From Bacteroidales bacterium UBA7574 (GTDB lineage Bacteria > Bacteroidota > Bacteroidia > Bacteroidales > Paludibacteraceae), in NCBI GenBank assembly GCA_002479035.1, contig DLLA01000087.1:1-10661 (forward strand): a stretch of DNA of 10,661 nt, read 5' to 3'. Positions 1-5,990 of the stretch are shown here, piece after piece (within the stretch, counting starts at the first letter, position 1; each line of letters opens with the position of its first letter). The notes under the pieces were generated by a model. It was given only the letters and a program-made list of their open reading frames with translations, was not told the origin of the DNA and ran no database searches. The position numbers and the translations under genes are program-made.

Positions 1-18
1 ATAACGTTATATTGATAA

Positions 19-417
19 ATGAATCCTATAATACGCATACGGAAATATAGAATTGTCTTTGCCTACTTGGCAACAATGATGCTGCTTGTATTTGCGAGCC
101 TGTTTTATGATAGATTTCCCTTTCCATTGTGTCCGTTCAAACTACTTACTGGTTTGCCATGTCCAGGTTGTGGAGGTCTTCGAGCAGCGAATATGTTGTT
201 ACAAGGTGATGTTTTGAGTGCACTATATATCAATCCATTATCATGTATTGTGATGATATTCTTTGCGATATTCCCGTTCTTATATCTATATGATAAAGTT
301 GCTAATAAAAGATTGGTTGCTAACATATTAGCACAACTTTGGAATAGAAAGATAACAGGAACCGTGTTTGCTATCATTTTGTTGAATTGGGCATGGAACA
401 TATACAAATTAGGTTAG
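19..417 (+). CDS. DUF2752 family small membrane protein (first copy)
   Basis: This 132-residue protein has about three hydrophobic segments (roughly residues 11-29, 70-90 and 112-128). It carries the DUF2752 signature: Cys38-Pro, then Leu-Thr-Gly at 43-45, Cys48-Pro-Gly-Cys51-Gly and Arg55, followed by a Gly-Asp and an Asn-Pro-Leu (72-74). The three cysteines are a hallmark of the family; they could bind metal or form disulfides, but the function is unknown. The ATG at 19 is the first in frame and gives full family length. It lies first in a run of small membrane-protein genes, 65 bases before the dispanin-like gene, and a second DUF2752 gene follows that one. No promoter is visible in the 18 bases before it, so it may belong to a transcript that starts outside the window. 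Confidence 0.85.
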   Translation: MNPIIRIRKYRIVFAYLATMMLLVFASLFYDRFPFPLCPFKLLTGLPCPGCGGLRAANMLLQGDVLSALYINPLSCIVMIFFAIFPFLYLYDKVANKRLVANILAQLWNRKITGTVFAIILLNWAWNIYKLG

Positions 418-482
418 AAATAGGAGATGCCGAAAACCTCCAATAGAGTAGGCGATATTATTAATTTTCAAATCTTAAATTT

Positions 483-743
483 ATGGAAAATCAAGATTTT
501 TCACCAGCACCAGACAACCATTTAGTTAAATCCATTTTGACTATGCTGTTTTGTTGTCTTCCTTTTGGTATTGTTGCCCTAATTAATGCAACAAAAGTAG
601 AATCTCTTTGGGCTTCAGGTCAAAAAGAGCAGGCGCAAAAGGCGGCAGCCGATGCGGATAAGTGGGCAAATGTTGCTCTAATCTGTGGAATTGTTGGAAT
701 TATTATTTATGGCATCGGTATGTTGATAACAGTCTATGCTTAA
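483..743 (+). CDS. CD225/dispanin-like two-helix membrane protein
   Basis: This 86-residue protein has two hydrophobic helices (about 15-35 and 61-84) joined by a short polar loop. The first helix ends in the Cys-Cys-Leu-Pro-Phe-Gly-Ile-Val-Ala motif typical of CD225/dispanin proteins. The loop continues with Ala-Thr-Lys-Val-Glu, a Gly-containing turn and a run of Ala/Lys/Asp, as in bacterial dispanins. In eukaryotes this family includes the IFITM membrane-fusion restriction factors; the bacterial members have no settled role, so no function is claimed. The start follows an A/T-rich leader (TTAAATTT before ATGG), usual in Bacteroidetes. The stop is 2 bases before the next start, which indicates co-transcription with the second DUF2752 gene. 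Confidence 0.85.
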   Translation: MENQDFSPAPDNHLVKSILTMLFCCLPFGIVALINATKVESLWASGQKEQAQKAAADADKWANVALICGIVGIIIYGIGMLITVYA

Positions 744-745
744 AT

Positions 746-1117
746 ATGCAACACTCGCGAATGATAATTACGATTGCCCTTTCTGGGGTAATCGTAATTG
801 CCATAGTCGTCGTATATCATTTTTTTGACCCAACCAATAGCATCTATGCCCCAAAATGTCTTCTTAAAACATTGACAGGGTATAATTGTCCGGGGTGTGG
901 ATGTCAACGGCTACTTTACAATTGGGCGAATGGTCGTTTCATAGCAGGACTGCGTTACAACTACTTTTTCCCGATAGGTGTGATGTACACACTACTGATA
1001 CTTTTAGGGAGACATTTCCCCAGATTACACCACGTGTGCACATCATCAATTGCTATCTACCTGTTTATAATTATGTATCTTTTATGGTGGGTAGTACGCA
1101 ATCTGTTAAACGTATAA
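746..1117 (+). CDS. DUF2752 family small membrane protein (second copy)
   Basis: This 123-residue protein has an N-terminal hydrophobic helix (about 6-26), the DUF2752 cysteine core, and two further hydrophobic segments (about 72-90 and 98-117). The core is Pro36-Lys-Cys38, Leu-Thr-Gly at 43-45, and Cys48-Pro-Gly-Cys51-Gly, ending in Gln-Arg at 54-55. The cysteines sit at the same residue numbers as in the first copy, although the surrounding sequence is quite different, so this is a diverged relative rather than a recent duplicate. The frame is open upstream to an ATG at 662, but that extension lies inside the dispanin gene in another frame. The ATG at 746, 2 bases after the dispanin stop, restores normal family length. 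Function unknown. Confidence 0.83.
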   Translation: MQHSRMIITIALSGVIVIAIVVVYHFFDPTNSIYAPKCLLKTLTGYNCPGCGCQRLLYNWANGRFIAGLRYNYFFPIGVMYTLLILLGRHFPRLHHVCTSSIAIYLFIIMYLLWWVVRNLLNV

Positions 1118-1176
1118 AGACTCTCAAGAAATACAGAAATCAATGTAGAATAACAAACTTATTAAAAATAAAATTT

Positions 1177-1701
1177 ATGGCAACAGCATTGCAGAAGAAA
1201 CTTGCTACGGGCAAGGCAACAGAGTATTATCAAATGGAAGATTCATTTGAAGCATGGGGAACACGATTTGTTGATTGGAATATGCACTATACAGCCGCAG
1301 GACCACAAGGGGTATGGTTGTGTGGAAATGTACTAAATAATACTCCAATAATTATCGGTTTGGTAGATTGGGATAATATCAACAGAATGGTGGTAGATAA
1401 AGATGAAGAATGTGTGTACATTGAACTAAAACAATATGAAACTCTCCTCGAACAGACATCTAAAGAATTCAGGAATATCTACAAAAAGGATTTTGTTCAT
1501 CCTATGAGCGATACGGGATTGATGGCTCTATGTCTTCCTATGGATTTATTTTCTGGAAATATACTATACTACTTGCAAAATCGTGTACCTACAGAATTTA
1601 AGGCTGAATCTAAAACAAACTCAGAAAAAAGGAGAGGCACTATACAGACTATAGTGTTAGTTGTCATTCTTTTGATAGCTGTAATATGTTTCTTTTTGTA
1701 A
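1177..1701 (+). CDS. Predicted tail-anchored membrane protein of unknown family
   Basis: This is a 174-residue protein that I do not recognise. Residues 1-145 look soluble and mixed alpha/beta, rich in Trp and Tyr, with a Gly-Leu-Val-Asp-Trp-Asp stretch near the middle. A Lys/Arg-rich linker (about 143-154) leads into one C-terminal hydrophobic helix (about 155-174) ending Cys-Phe-Phe-Leu. There is no N-terminal signal peptide, so a tail-anchored topology with the bulk in the cytoplasm is the simplest inference. The same frame is open upstream to 886, but that part lies inside the second DUF2752 gene. The ATG at 1177 has an AAAATTT leader like that of the dispanin gene and starts 59 bases after the previous stop. 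It may be the soluble-facing partner of the surrounding membrane proteins, but nothing proves this. Confidence 0.75.
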   Translation: MATALQKKLATGKATEYYQMEDSFEAWGTRFVDWNMHYTAAGPQGVWLCGNVLNNTPIIIGLVDWDNINRMVVDKDEECVYIELKQYETLLEQTSKEFRNIYKKDFVHPMSDTGLMALCLPMDLFSGNILYYLQNRVPTEFKAESKTNSEKRRGTIQTIVLVVILLIAVICFFL

Positions 1702-1733
1702 AATGAGCTAACAAATAGCGCAATATCGTATCT

Positions 1734-1964
1734 ATGCCTGGTTGGTTGATAATTTTGATAGTATTTATTGTTGGCGGTGCCATCTTTGGACTATTTGCAA
1801 GCGGTTCAAAGGAAGACGATTTAAGTCCTGCACAAGGATGTTTAGCAGGAGCATTAATGGGAGGTGCTGGCGGATTAGGGTGTCTTACAATCATCTTGGA
1901 AGCAATCCTCCCATTTGTAATTGCTGTGTTAGTATTCTGTTGGCTATTTGATGGATGCTCTTAA
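1734..1964 (+). CDS. Small glycine-rich membrane protein, unknown function
   Basis: This 76-residue protein is hydrophobic at both ends (about 3-23 and 52-72). A central segment of Gly/Ala/Leu with regularly spaced small residues (about 35-50) could pack as a glycine-zipper helix. An acidic and serine-containing stretch (about 23-32) separates the first helix from this core. It ends in Asp-Gly-Cys-Ser. It lies 32 bases after the tail-anchored protein gene, on the same strand, and is probably in the same transcript. An alternative overlapping frame (1742-1951) has poor hydrophobic organisation and is rejected. Glycine-zipper miniproteins are sometimes pore formers or holin-like, but that is speculation here. 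Confidence 0.65.
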   Translation: MPGWLIILIVFIVGGAIFGLFASGSKEDDLSPAQGCLAGALMGGAGGLGCLTIILEAILPFVIAVLVFCWLFDGCS

Positions 1965-2089
1965 GTATATGTGGAGAGAGTGTGATGACATCGTTTTTGA
2001 AAAAGAAATGGAGGGAATGCTGAAAATGGATAATTTTTGTAGTATTGATTATCACTGACTTATAAAGAAAATGCAATTTATTTTCTATA

Positions 2090-2108
2090 TGCGCCGCGTT
2101 TTGGCGCA
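2090..2108. promoter_or_regulatory. Small perfect stem-loop just upstream of the -7 box
   Basis: The sequence TGCGCC (2090-2095) is the exact reverse complement of GGCGCA (2103-2108), with a 7-base loop. It is a G/C-rich island in an A/T-rich gap and ends 9 bases before the -7 box at 2118. It has no trailing T-run, so it is a weak terminator candidate for the upstream genes; it could equally be an operator overlapping the promoter. The rest of the 209-base gap 1965-2173 shows no convincing gene. Confidence 0.4.
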
Positions 2109-2117
2109 CACATGTAT

Positions 2118-2125
2118 TACCTTTG
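2118..2125 (+). promoter_or_regulatory. Bacteroidetes -7 promoter element for the paralogous membrane-protein genes
   Basis: TACCTTTG matches the Bacteroidetes primary-sigma -7 consensus TAnnTTTG and is followed by CACCG. A good -33 TTTG at the usual 19-21 base spacing is missing; the only TTTG nearby (2100-2103) is 14 bases upstream and lies partly in a stem-loop. Transcription would begin around 2130-2135, leaving a leader of roughly 40 bases before the ATG at 2174. Confidence 0.65.
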
Positions 2126-2164
2126 CACCGTCAAACAACAAACAATAATCCAACCCAATAAACC

Positions 2165-2232
2165 CTACTGCTTATGACAAAATCAACATCACCACTCACC
2201 CTCAAACGTGCAGCCCTCATCGCTGCCATCGG
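2165..2232 (+). repeat. Duplicated gene start, copy A
   Basis: These 68 bases match 2888-2955 with a single mismatch (third codon AAA versus ACA). The copy covers the last 9 leader bases and the first 19-20 codons of the first paralog. The similarity continues more weakly upstream (CCAACC...AA pattern), so the duplicated unit included the leader. Confidence 0.9.
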
Positions 2233-2872
2233 CACCACCATTTACACCCTCTTTGAACCTGTCTGTCGAATGATTGTTGGCGACCGGTGGTGGTTCTACT
2301 TTGATGACCACCTGCTATACAACGATGTGTGGCATATCTTCTTTTCATCGATTCTTATCGCTTCTTGTGCAGTGTTTGCCATTGGCGTGCTAAGTGACGG
2401 CGAGCATTTCCCTATACTGGGCAAAGGGGTTCGATACATATTGCTTGGCATTGCCATAGCCTCATGCGGCAATATATTGTGGTTTGCACTATCTGATAGC
2501 AGACGTATAATGGATACTGTTCCTTGGCTGTATCTATTCTTCCTGCTGGGGGCAGATGCGGTGTTGTGGTACATCTATACTCATACAACGGAGAATATAC
2601 AACCAAGTCGTTCTCGTTGGCAGAAAAGCATTTGCCGAATATCCATACTATTGGCATTGTCAGTATTGGCAAAGCAGATACCTTCCGTTATATGGTATGT
2701 GTGGCAATGCACGCAATTCCCCGTAGCGCACGTGTCTATGTTCCGTAATCTACTTGGTAGGCTAGACTGGCTGTGCAATGGGTTAATACTATGTGTTTCT
2801 ATTGTGTTCTTTCTGTTTGTGTTTCTTCAATACCTCATTACCCGCAGAGCACAACGCAAATTGCAGAATTAG
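2174..2872 (+). CDS. Six-helix integral membrane protein, paralog 1
   Basis: This 232-residue protein has about six hydrophobic helices (roughly 11-31, 51-73, 85-103, 117-137, 152-175 and 200-223) and a short basic C-terminal tail. I do not recognise the family. It shares its first ~20 residues almost exactly with the next gene, and also a common plan: Phe-x-Pro-x-Cys-x-Met after helix 1, Gly-Glu-His after helix 2, a Leu-Trp-Tyr-Ile-Tyr helix, a Trp-Gln-Lys segment before helix 5, and an Ile-Thr-Arg-Arg-Ala-Gln-Arg-Lys-Leu-Gln tail. Both ends are therefore conserved and the middle has diverged. The gene sits behind the promoter at 2118 and 24 bases before its paralog, so it is very likely the first gene of a three-gene operon ending with the zinc-ribbon protein. 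No catalytic motif is visible. Confidence 0.85.
   Translation: MTKSTSPLTLKRAALIAAIGTTIYTLFEPVCRMIVGDRWWFYFDDHLLYNDVWHIFFSSILIASCAVFAIGVLSDGEHFPILGKGVRYILLGIAIASCGNILWFALSDSRRIMDTVPWLYLFFLLGADAVLWYIYTHTTENIQPSRSRWQKSICRISILLALSVLAKQIPSVIWYVWQCTQFPVAHVSMFRNLLGRLDWLCNGLILCVSIVFFLFVFLQYLITRRAQRKLQN
2843..2868 (+). repeat. Duplicated gene end, copy A
   Basis: These 26 bases match 3575-3600 with one mismatch and encode the basic tail (Arg-Arg-Ala-Gln-Arg-Lys-Leu-Gln). Copy A stops right after it; copy B reads on for about 23 more codons. Confidence 0.8.
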
Positions 2873-2887
2873 CCAACCTAACAAACT

Positions 2888-2955
2888 CTACTGCTTATGA
2901 CAACATCAACATCACCACTCACCCTCAAACGTGCAGCCCTCATCGCTGCCATCGG
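2888..2955 (+). repeat. Duplicated gene start, copy B
   Basis: This is the partner of 2165-2232 and is 67/68 identical. It begins inside the 24-base gap between the paralogs, showing that the leader moved together with the coding start. Confidence 0.9.
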
Positions 2956-3670
2956 AACAACCGTTTATACTATCTTTGTGCCGATATGCCAAATGTTGTT
3001 TGGCTGCAACGCTTCATGGCTCAATTACAGGGAACATCCATGGTGCTACAATGCATGGTATATATTCTTCTCCTGCGTACTCATGGTGTCATGGGCAGTA
3101 TTTTCCATTGGCATCATACGGGACGGAGAGCATTTGCCTGCCTTTGGCAGGAAATCCCGATATGCTCTGTTGATAATGGCGTTGGTTTTCTTGGTAATGT
3201 CATTCCTTTCGGTGGACTATTGTATGTTTCCGCGGAAATGTATCTTTATGCCAATGTGGGCGCGTGTCTTGTACTACATGGTTTCTTCCTTTTTGTTGTG
3301 GTATATCTATGCGCATATATCATCCGACAACCATTCTTATAAACCTCGCTGGCAAAAGGGCATTTGTTGGACAGTTGTAGTACTGACCTTATTAGTGGCT
3401 GTCAAGCAGATTATCGCAATATCTGGTTATGCAATAGGGTTGTTTTCGGGACAGAGAGGATTTATTCCAATCTTCCGCGAGGTGCACTACAATGCTGCTT
3501 GGATATGCAATTGGCTAATGCACGGTATTCCTGTCGTGTTCTTTTTGCTCGTATTCTTTCAGCCCATCATCACACGCAGAGCACAGCGCAAATTGCAGAA
3601 AGAAAATGCCGCAGCATCAGTACAACAGCCAATACCAACTACTCAAAATCACCATAAAAATAACATATAG
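2897..3670 (+). CDS. Six-helix integral membrane protein, paralog 2
   Basis: This 257-residue protein has the same six-helix plan as the upstream paralog (helices about 11-31, 50-73, 85-103, 116-137, 152-175 and 204-228). The helix 2-3 loop again carries Gly-Glu-His, followed by a Trp/Tyr-rich helix 4 and a Trp-Gln-Lys segment. The N-terminal 20 residues differ from paralog 1 at only a few positions, while the loops are largely different. After the shared basic tail it extends by about 23 polar residues rich in Gln, Thr, Asn and His, which paralog 1 lacks. A 189-residue ORF in another frame (2773-3342) overlaps both genes and is rejected. The start is 24 bases after paralog 1 stops, with no separate promoter. 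The stop is 4 bases before the zinc-ribbon gene. Family and function are unknown. Confidence 0.85.
   Translation: MTTSTSPLTLKRAALIAAIGTTVYTIFVPICQMLFGCNASWLNYREHPWCYNAWYIFFSCVLMVSWAVFSIGIIRDGEHLPAFGRKSRYALLIMALVFLVMSFLSVDYCMFPRKCIFMPMWARVLYYMVSSFLLWYIYAHISSDNHSYKPRWQKGICWTVVVLTLLVAVKQIIAISGYAIGLFSGQRGFIPIFREVHYNAAWICNWLMHGIPVVFFLLVFFQPIITRRAQRKLQKENAAASVQQPIPTTQNHHKNNI
3575..3600 (+). repeat. Duplicated gene end, copy B
   Basis: This is the partner of 2843-2868, with one A/G mismatch. It lies inside the coding sequence of paralog 2 rather than at its stop, because paralog 2 has an added C-terminal extension. Confidence 0.8.
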
Positions 3671-3674
3671 CAAT

Positions 3675-4262
3675 ATGACGAGAGGTCTCAAAGCATTTGT
3701 AAAATTTTACAGAAATATGAGATGGTATTCTATTATTAAAAACCATCAGGAGAAAAAGCGAGCAGAGAAAGAATTTGATAAATTCGTAAAAAGTAAATCT
3801 CTACAACATTCTCTTTGTCGTAATTACCTTCGTGAGGTTGACAGGTCGAAACTGGTTGACGGAGCAATAATTGACGACATAGTCAAGAGATTTGTTGCCA
3901 AATGTTATAACGACCCCGAGTATGTCTATGCGAGATTTGTAGAGATTTGTGCAATGGAAGATACGTTGCAAAAACAAGCATTTCACGAACTAGATATGCT
4001 TTATTCAAAAGGACATATCAATCCTAATGCGTTGGTGCATATTAATGAGGAGCGTGAACTCATATACAGTTTAATCATGCACAAGGATATGTGCTACTGG
4101 GTAGAGAATAAATGCCCTAATTGTCAAAGCCTTATGATAAAGATGATATATAAATCTCCTATGTTTGCATGGTGGGAACATTATGGAACCCTATGCTCTT
4201 TGTTCATTTGCCCCAAATGCCTAACTATCAAACATGCAGGGGGAGGGTTTATGATAAGTTAA
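3675..4262 (+). CDS. Uncharacterised protein with C-terminal zinc ribbon
   Basis: This 195-residue protein is soluble, strongly charged and probably helical over its first ~135 residues (Lys/Glu-rich at about 18-45, where a coiled coil is possible). The C-terminus has Cys147-Pro-Asn-Cys150 and Cys179-Pro-Lys-Cys182, a classic zinc-ribbon pair 28 residues apart, with extra cysteines at 140 and 174. Zinc ribbons bind nucleic acid or protein; nothing here says which. The frame is open back to 3606, but that part overlaps paralog 2. The ATG at 3675 is 4 bases after the paralog 2 stop and gives a basic, plausible N-terminus. Its position suggests it is a cytoplasmic partner of the two membrane paralogs, as inference from spacing only. 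Family not recognised. Confidence 0.75.
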   Translation: MTRGLKAFVKFYRNMRWYSIIKNHQEKKRAEKEFDKFVKSKSLQHSLCRNYLREVDRSKLVDGAIIDDIVKRFVAKCYNDPEYVYARFVEICAMEDTLQKQAFHELDMLYSKGHINPNALVHINEERELIYSLIMHKDMCYWVENKCPNCQSLMIKMIYKSPMFAWWEHYGTLCSLFICPKCLTIKHAGGGFMIS

Positions 4263-4280
4263 ATATAGACATCGTGGGCT

Positions 4281-4340
4281 CTCGGCAAAATCGAAATCGA
4301 CAACCAACGCGAAGTCCTCAAAATAACCACCAAGAAGTAA
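4281..4340 (+). pseudogene. Possible 3' coding remnant in the gap before hipB
   Basis: Read in one frame, 4281-4340 gives 19 residues beginning Leu-Gly-Lys-Ile-Glu-Ile-Asp and ending Thr-Thr-Lys-Lys-stop. Its composition and codon use look like a normal protein C-terminus. The frame is closed upstream by a TAG at 4266-4268 and there is no start codon. It may be the tail of a gene whose body was lost; it may also be chance. Apart from this and the hipB promoter, the 189-base gap 4263-4451 shows nothing. Confidence 0.2.
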
Positions 4341-4385
4341 AGTCTCTATATCAATCAGTATAATAGCGGTTCTATAGCCTGAACG

Positions 4386-4417
4386 TTTGCATATATGAGC
4401 AAAAAATAGTACTTTTG
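4386..4417 (+). promoter_or_regulatory. Bacteroidetes-type promoter of hipBA
   Basis: A -33 TTTG (4386-4389) and a -7 TACTTTTG (4410-4417) are separated by 20 bases, exactly the Bacteroidetes consensus arrangement. Initiation would be about 4422-4427, leaving a 25-30 base leader. CCGA (4420-4423) and TCGG (4445-4448) form a short imperfect inverted repeat across the presumed start site, a weak candidate for a HipB operator. Confidence 0.8.
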
Positions 4418-4451
4418 CACCGAATTAGAAACATTATAGACAAATCGGCGT

Positions 4452-4763
4452 ATGAAACGGGAGTTACTACCCAAGTATGAACGGCAACTGCAAGGACTCG
4501 GAGAGAATATCCGCTTGGCACGGCTCAGGCGTGATTTGAGTGCAGCACAAGTGGCGGAACGGGCAGGCATAGGGCGCAATGCCGTGATGAAGATAGAGAA
4601 AGGCGACGAAGGCGTGAGTATCGGTGCCTATCTGCGGGTGCTGATTGTGCTCGGACTGGAGCAAGACTTGTTCCGCGTAGCAGAGGACGATGTCTTGGGG
4701 CGCAAACTGCAAGACGCAGGACTGATTGTCGGTAAACGTGCAAGCAAGAAAACCAATGAGTAA
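4452..4763 (+). CDS. hipB: HipB-type antitoxin, XRE helix-turn-helix repressor
   Basis: This 103-residue DNA-binding protein has the Cro/C1 fold over about residues 16-73. The scaffold begins Gly17-Glu-Asn-Ile-Arg and continues through Arg-Leu-Ala-Arg, then the helix-turn-helix (Ser30-Ala-Ala-Gln-Val-Ala-Glu-Arg-Ala-Gly39 and the recognition helix Gly41-Arg-Asn-Ala-Val-Met-Lys-Ile-Glu-Lys50). The tail has the Gly-Arg-Lys-Leu-Gln-Asp-Ala-Gly-Leu element common in HipB partners and ends Lys/Ser-rich. Family knowledge: HipB dimers bind operators in their own promoter and hold HipA inactive, repressing the operon. The gene follows a near-consensus promoter and overlaps hipA by 8 bases, so translation is probably coupled. 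Confidence in the family is high; the operator is not proven. Confidence 0.92.
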   Translation: MKRELLPKYERQLQGLGENIRLARLRRDLSAAQVAERAGIGRNAVMKIEKGDEGVSIGAYLRVLIVLGLEQDLFRVAEDDVLGRKLQDAGLIVGKRASKKTNE

Positions 4764-5982
4764 GCGGCTGTACATCTATTTGGACGAAGCCTTTGGTGAT
4801 AAACCCGTATTAGTGGGTGTGCTGACGGCAGAAGCAGTTCGTGGGCATGAGGTGTTCTCCATGAATCTGTCGGACGAGTGGCTGCACCATAGCCGCTGTC
4901 GCATGTTAGACCCGGATTTGCAGTTGTATCGTGGACATCAATATCTCCCCGACTCAAAAACGAACTTCGGCTTTCTGCTTGATTCATCCCCCGACAGGTG
5001 GGGGCGTGTACTTCTTGAGCGGCGCGAGACTGTCCGTGCACGGGAAGAAGGACGACCTCGCAAGACATTGATGGAGAGCGATTTCCTGTTGGGTGTGTAC
5101 GATGAGAGCCGCATGGGGGCTTTGCGGATTAAGTTAGAGCCCGATGGCGAGTTTATGGATAATGATGCTTCTCTCAATATCCCGCCTGTCACATCATTGG
5201 GCAAACTGGAGCAGGCAAGTTGGGCGTTTGAGAACGAGGACAACCGTTGGCTGCAGATGTTGGTGGTTCCATGTTCTTCGTTAGGTGGCGCGCGCCCCAA
5301 AGCCAACGTGCGTATGGAAGACGGACGTTTGTGGATTGCCAAGTTCCCCAGCCGGCAAGACAGACATGATGTCGGTGCATGGGAGGCGGTAGCCATGACA
5401 TTGGCACAACGATGTGGGATTGATGTGGCTCCTTTTTCCGCAAGGCGGTTTTCTGGGCAGTATGCCACATTCTTGACGCAGCGTTTTGACCGTAATGCAG
5501 CAGGCGGACGTGTGCATTTCACTTCTGCGATGACGATGTTGGGCTACCAGGATGGTGATACCGATGGCTGTAGTTACTTGGAATTGGCAGATTGGATAAG
5601 CCGCAACTGCTATCGTGTGGAAGATGACCTGAAGCAGATGTGGTTTCGTATTGTGTTCAACATTGCTACCAGCAATTGTGACGACCATCTTCGCAACCAT
5701 GGCTTTCTGCTCGGACGCAACGGTTGGGCACTTGCTCCTGCCTACGACCTCAATCCTGTGCCGTATGGGCAAGGGCTGAGTCTGAACATCAATGAGCATG
5801 ACAATACTTTGGATATGCGTTTGGCATTGGAGGTCGCACCCTATTTCGGCTTGACCAATGCTGTGGCACAAACGGAAATAGAAAAAATACGCAGCATTGT
5901 AAGTCAATGGGAGCATGTAGCCAAGCAGTTGCATATCAGCCGCGAAGAGCAGGAACGTATGCGCCCCGCATTCAAAATATAA
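4756..5982 (+). CDS. hipA: HipA family serine/threonine kinase toxin
   Basis: This 408-residue protein has the HipA layout: an N-terminal couple_hipA-type subdomain (about 1-105) and a kinase core (about 150-390). Key residues are visible. Ser175 in Ser-Leu-Gly-Gly-Ala-Arg-Pro-Lys matches the autophosphorylated Ser150 of E. coli HipA, and Lys196 in Trp-Ile-Ala-Lys matches the ATP-binding lysine. Asn307-x-Asp309-x-His311-x-x-Asn314 is the catalytic loop. Asp331 in Ala-Tyr-Asp-Leu-Asn-Pro is the metal-binding aspartate. All are intact, so an active kinase is expected. E. coli HipA phosphorylates glutamyl-tRNA synthetase; the target here is unknown. Start choice: the ATG at 4756 lies inside the end of hipB (8-base overlap) and gives the usual N-terminus; an in-frame ATG at 4726 would add ten unlikely residues. 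Length is slightly below E. coli HipA (440). Confidence 0.93.
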   Translation: MSKRLYIYLDEAFGDKPVLVGVLTAEAVRGHEVFSMNLSDEWLHHSRCRMLDPDLQLYRGHQYLPDSKTNFGFLLDSSPDRWGRVLLERRETVRAREEGRPRKTLMESDFLLGVYDESRMGALRIKLEPDGEFMDNDASLNIPPVTSLGKLEQASWAFENEDNRWLQMLVVPCSSLGGARPKANVRMEDGRLWIAKFPSRQDRHDVGAWEAVAMTLAQRCGIDVAPFSARRFSGQYATFLTQRFDRNAAGGRVHFTSAMTMLGYQDGDTDGCSYLELADWISRNCYRVEDDLKQMWFRIVFNIATSNCDDHLRNHGFLLGRNGWALAPAYDLNPVPYGQGLSLNINEHDNTLDMRLALEVAPYFGLTNAVAQTEIEKIRSIVSQWEHVAKQLHISREEQERMRPAFKI

Positions 5983-5990
5983 AGAGAGAT

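Noticed and set aside
886..1176. Upstream extension of the tail-anchored protein
   Set aside because: It lies inside the second DUF2752 gene, and the extension reads as low-quality Cys/His-rich sequence.
1969..2058. 29-codon frame after the glycine-rich miniprotein
   Set aside because: Too short, no ribosome-binding signal, no recognisable sequence; probably chance.
2165..2955. The 68-base repeats as CRISPR or attachment sites
   Set aside because: There are only two copies, both are coding starts of paralogous genes, and no integrase or cas gene is near.
2773..3342. 189-codon open frame across both membrane paralogs, + strand
   Set aside because: It overlaps two better-supported paralogous genes in another frame; the duplicated starts and ends support those genes, not this frame.
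5281..5934. Long minus-strand frame inside hipA
   Set aside because: It is antisense to the kinase motifs of HipA and has no recognisable features.
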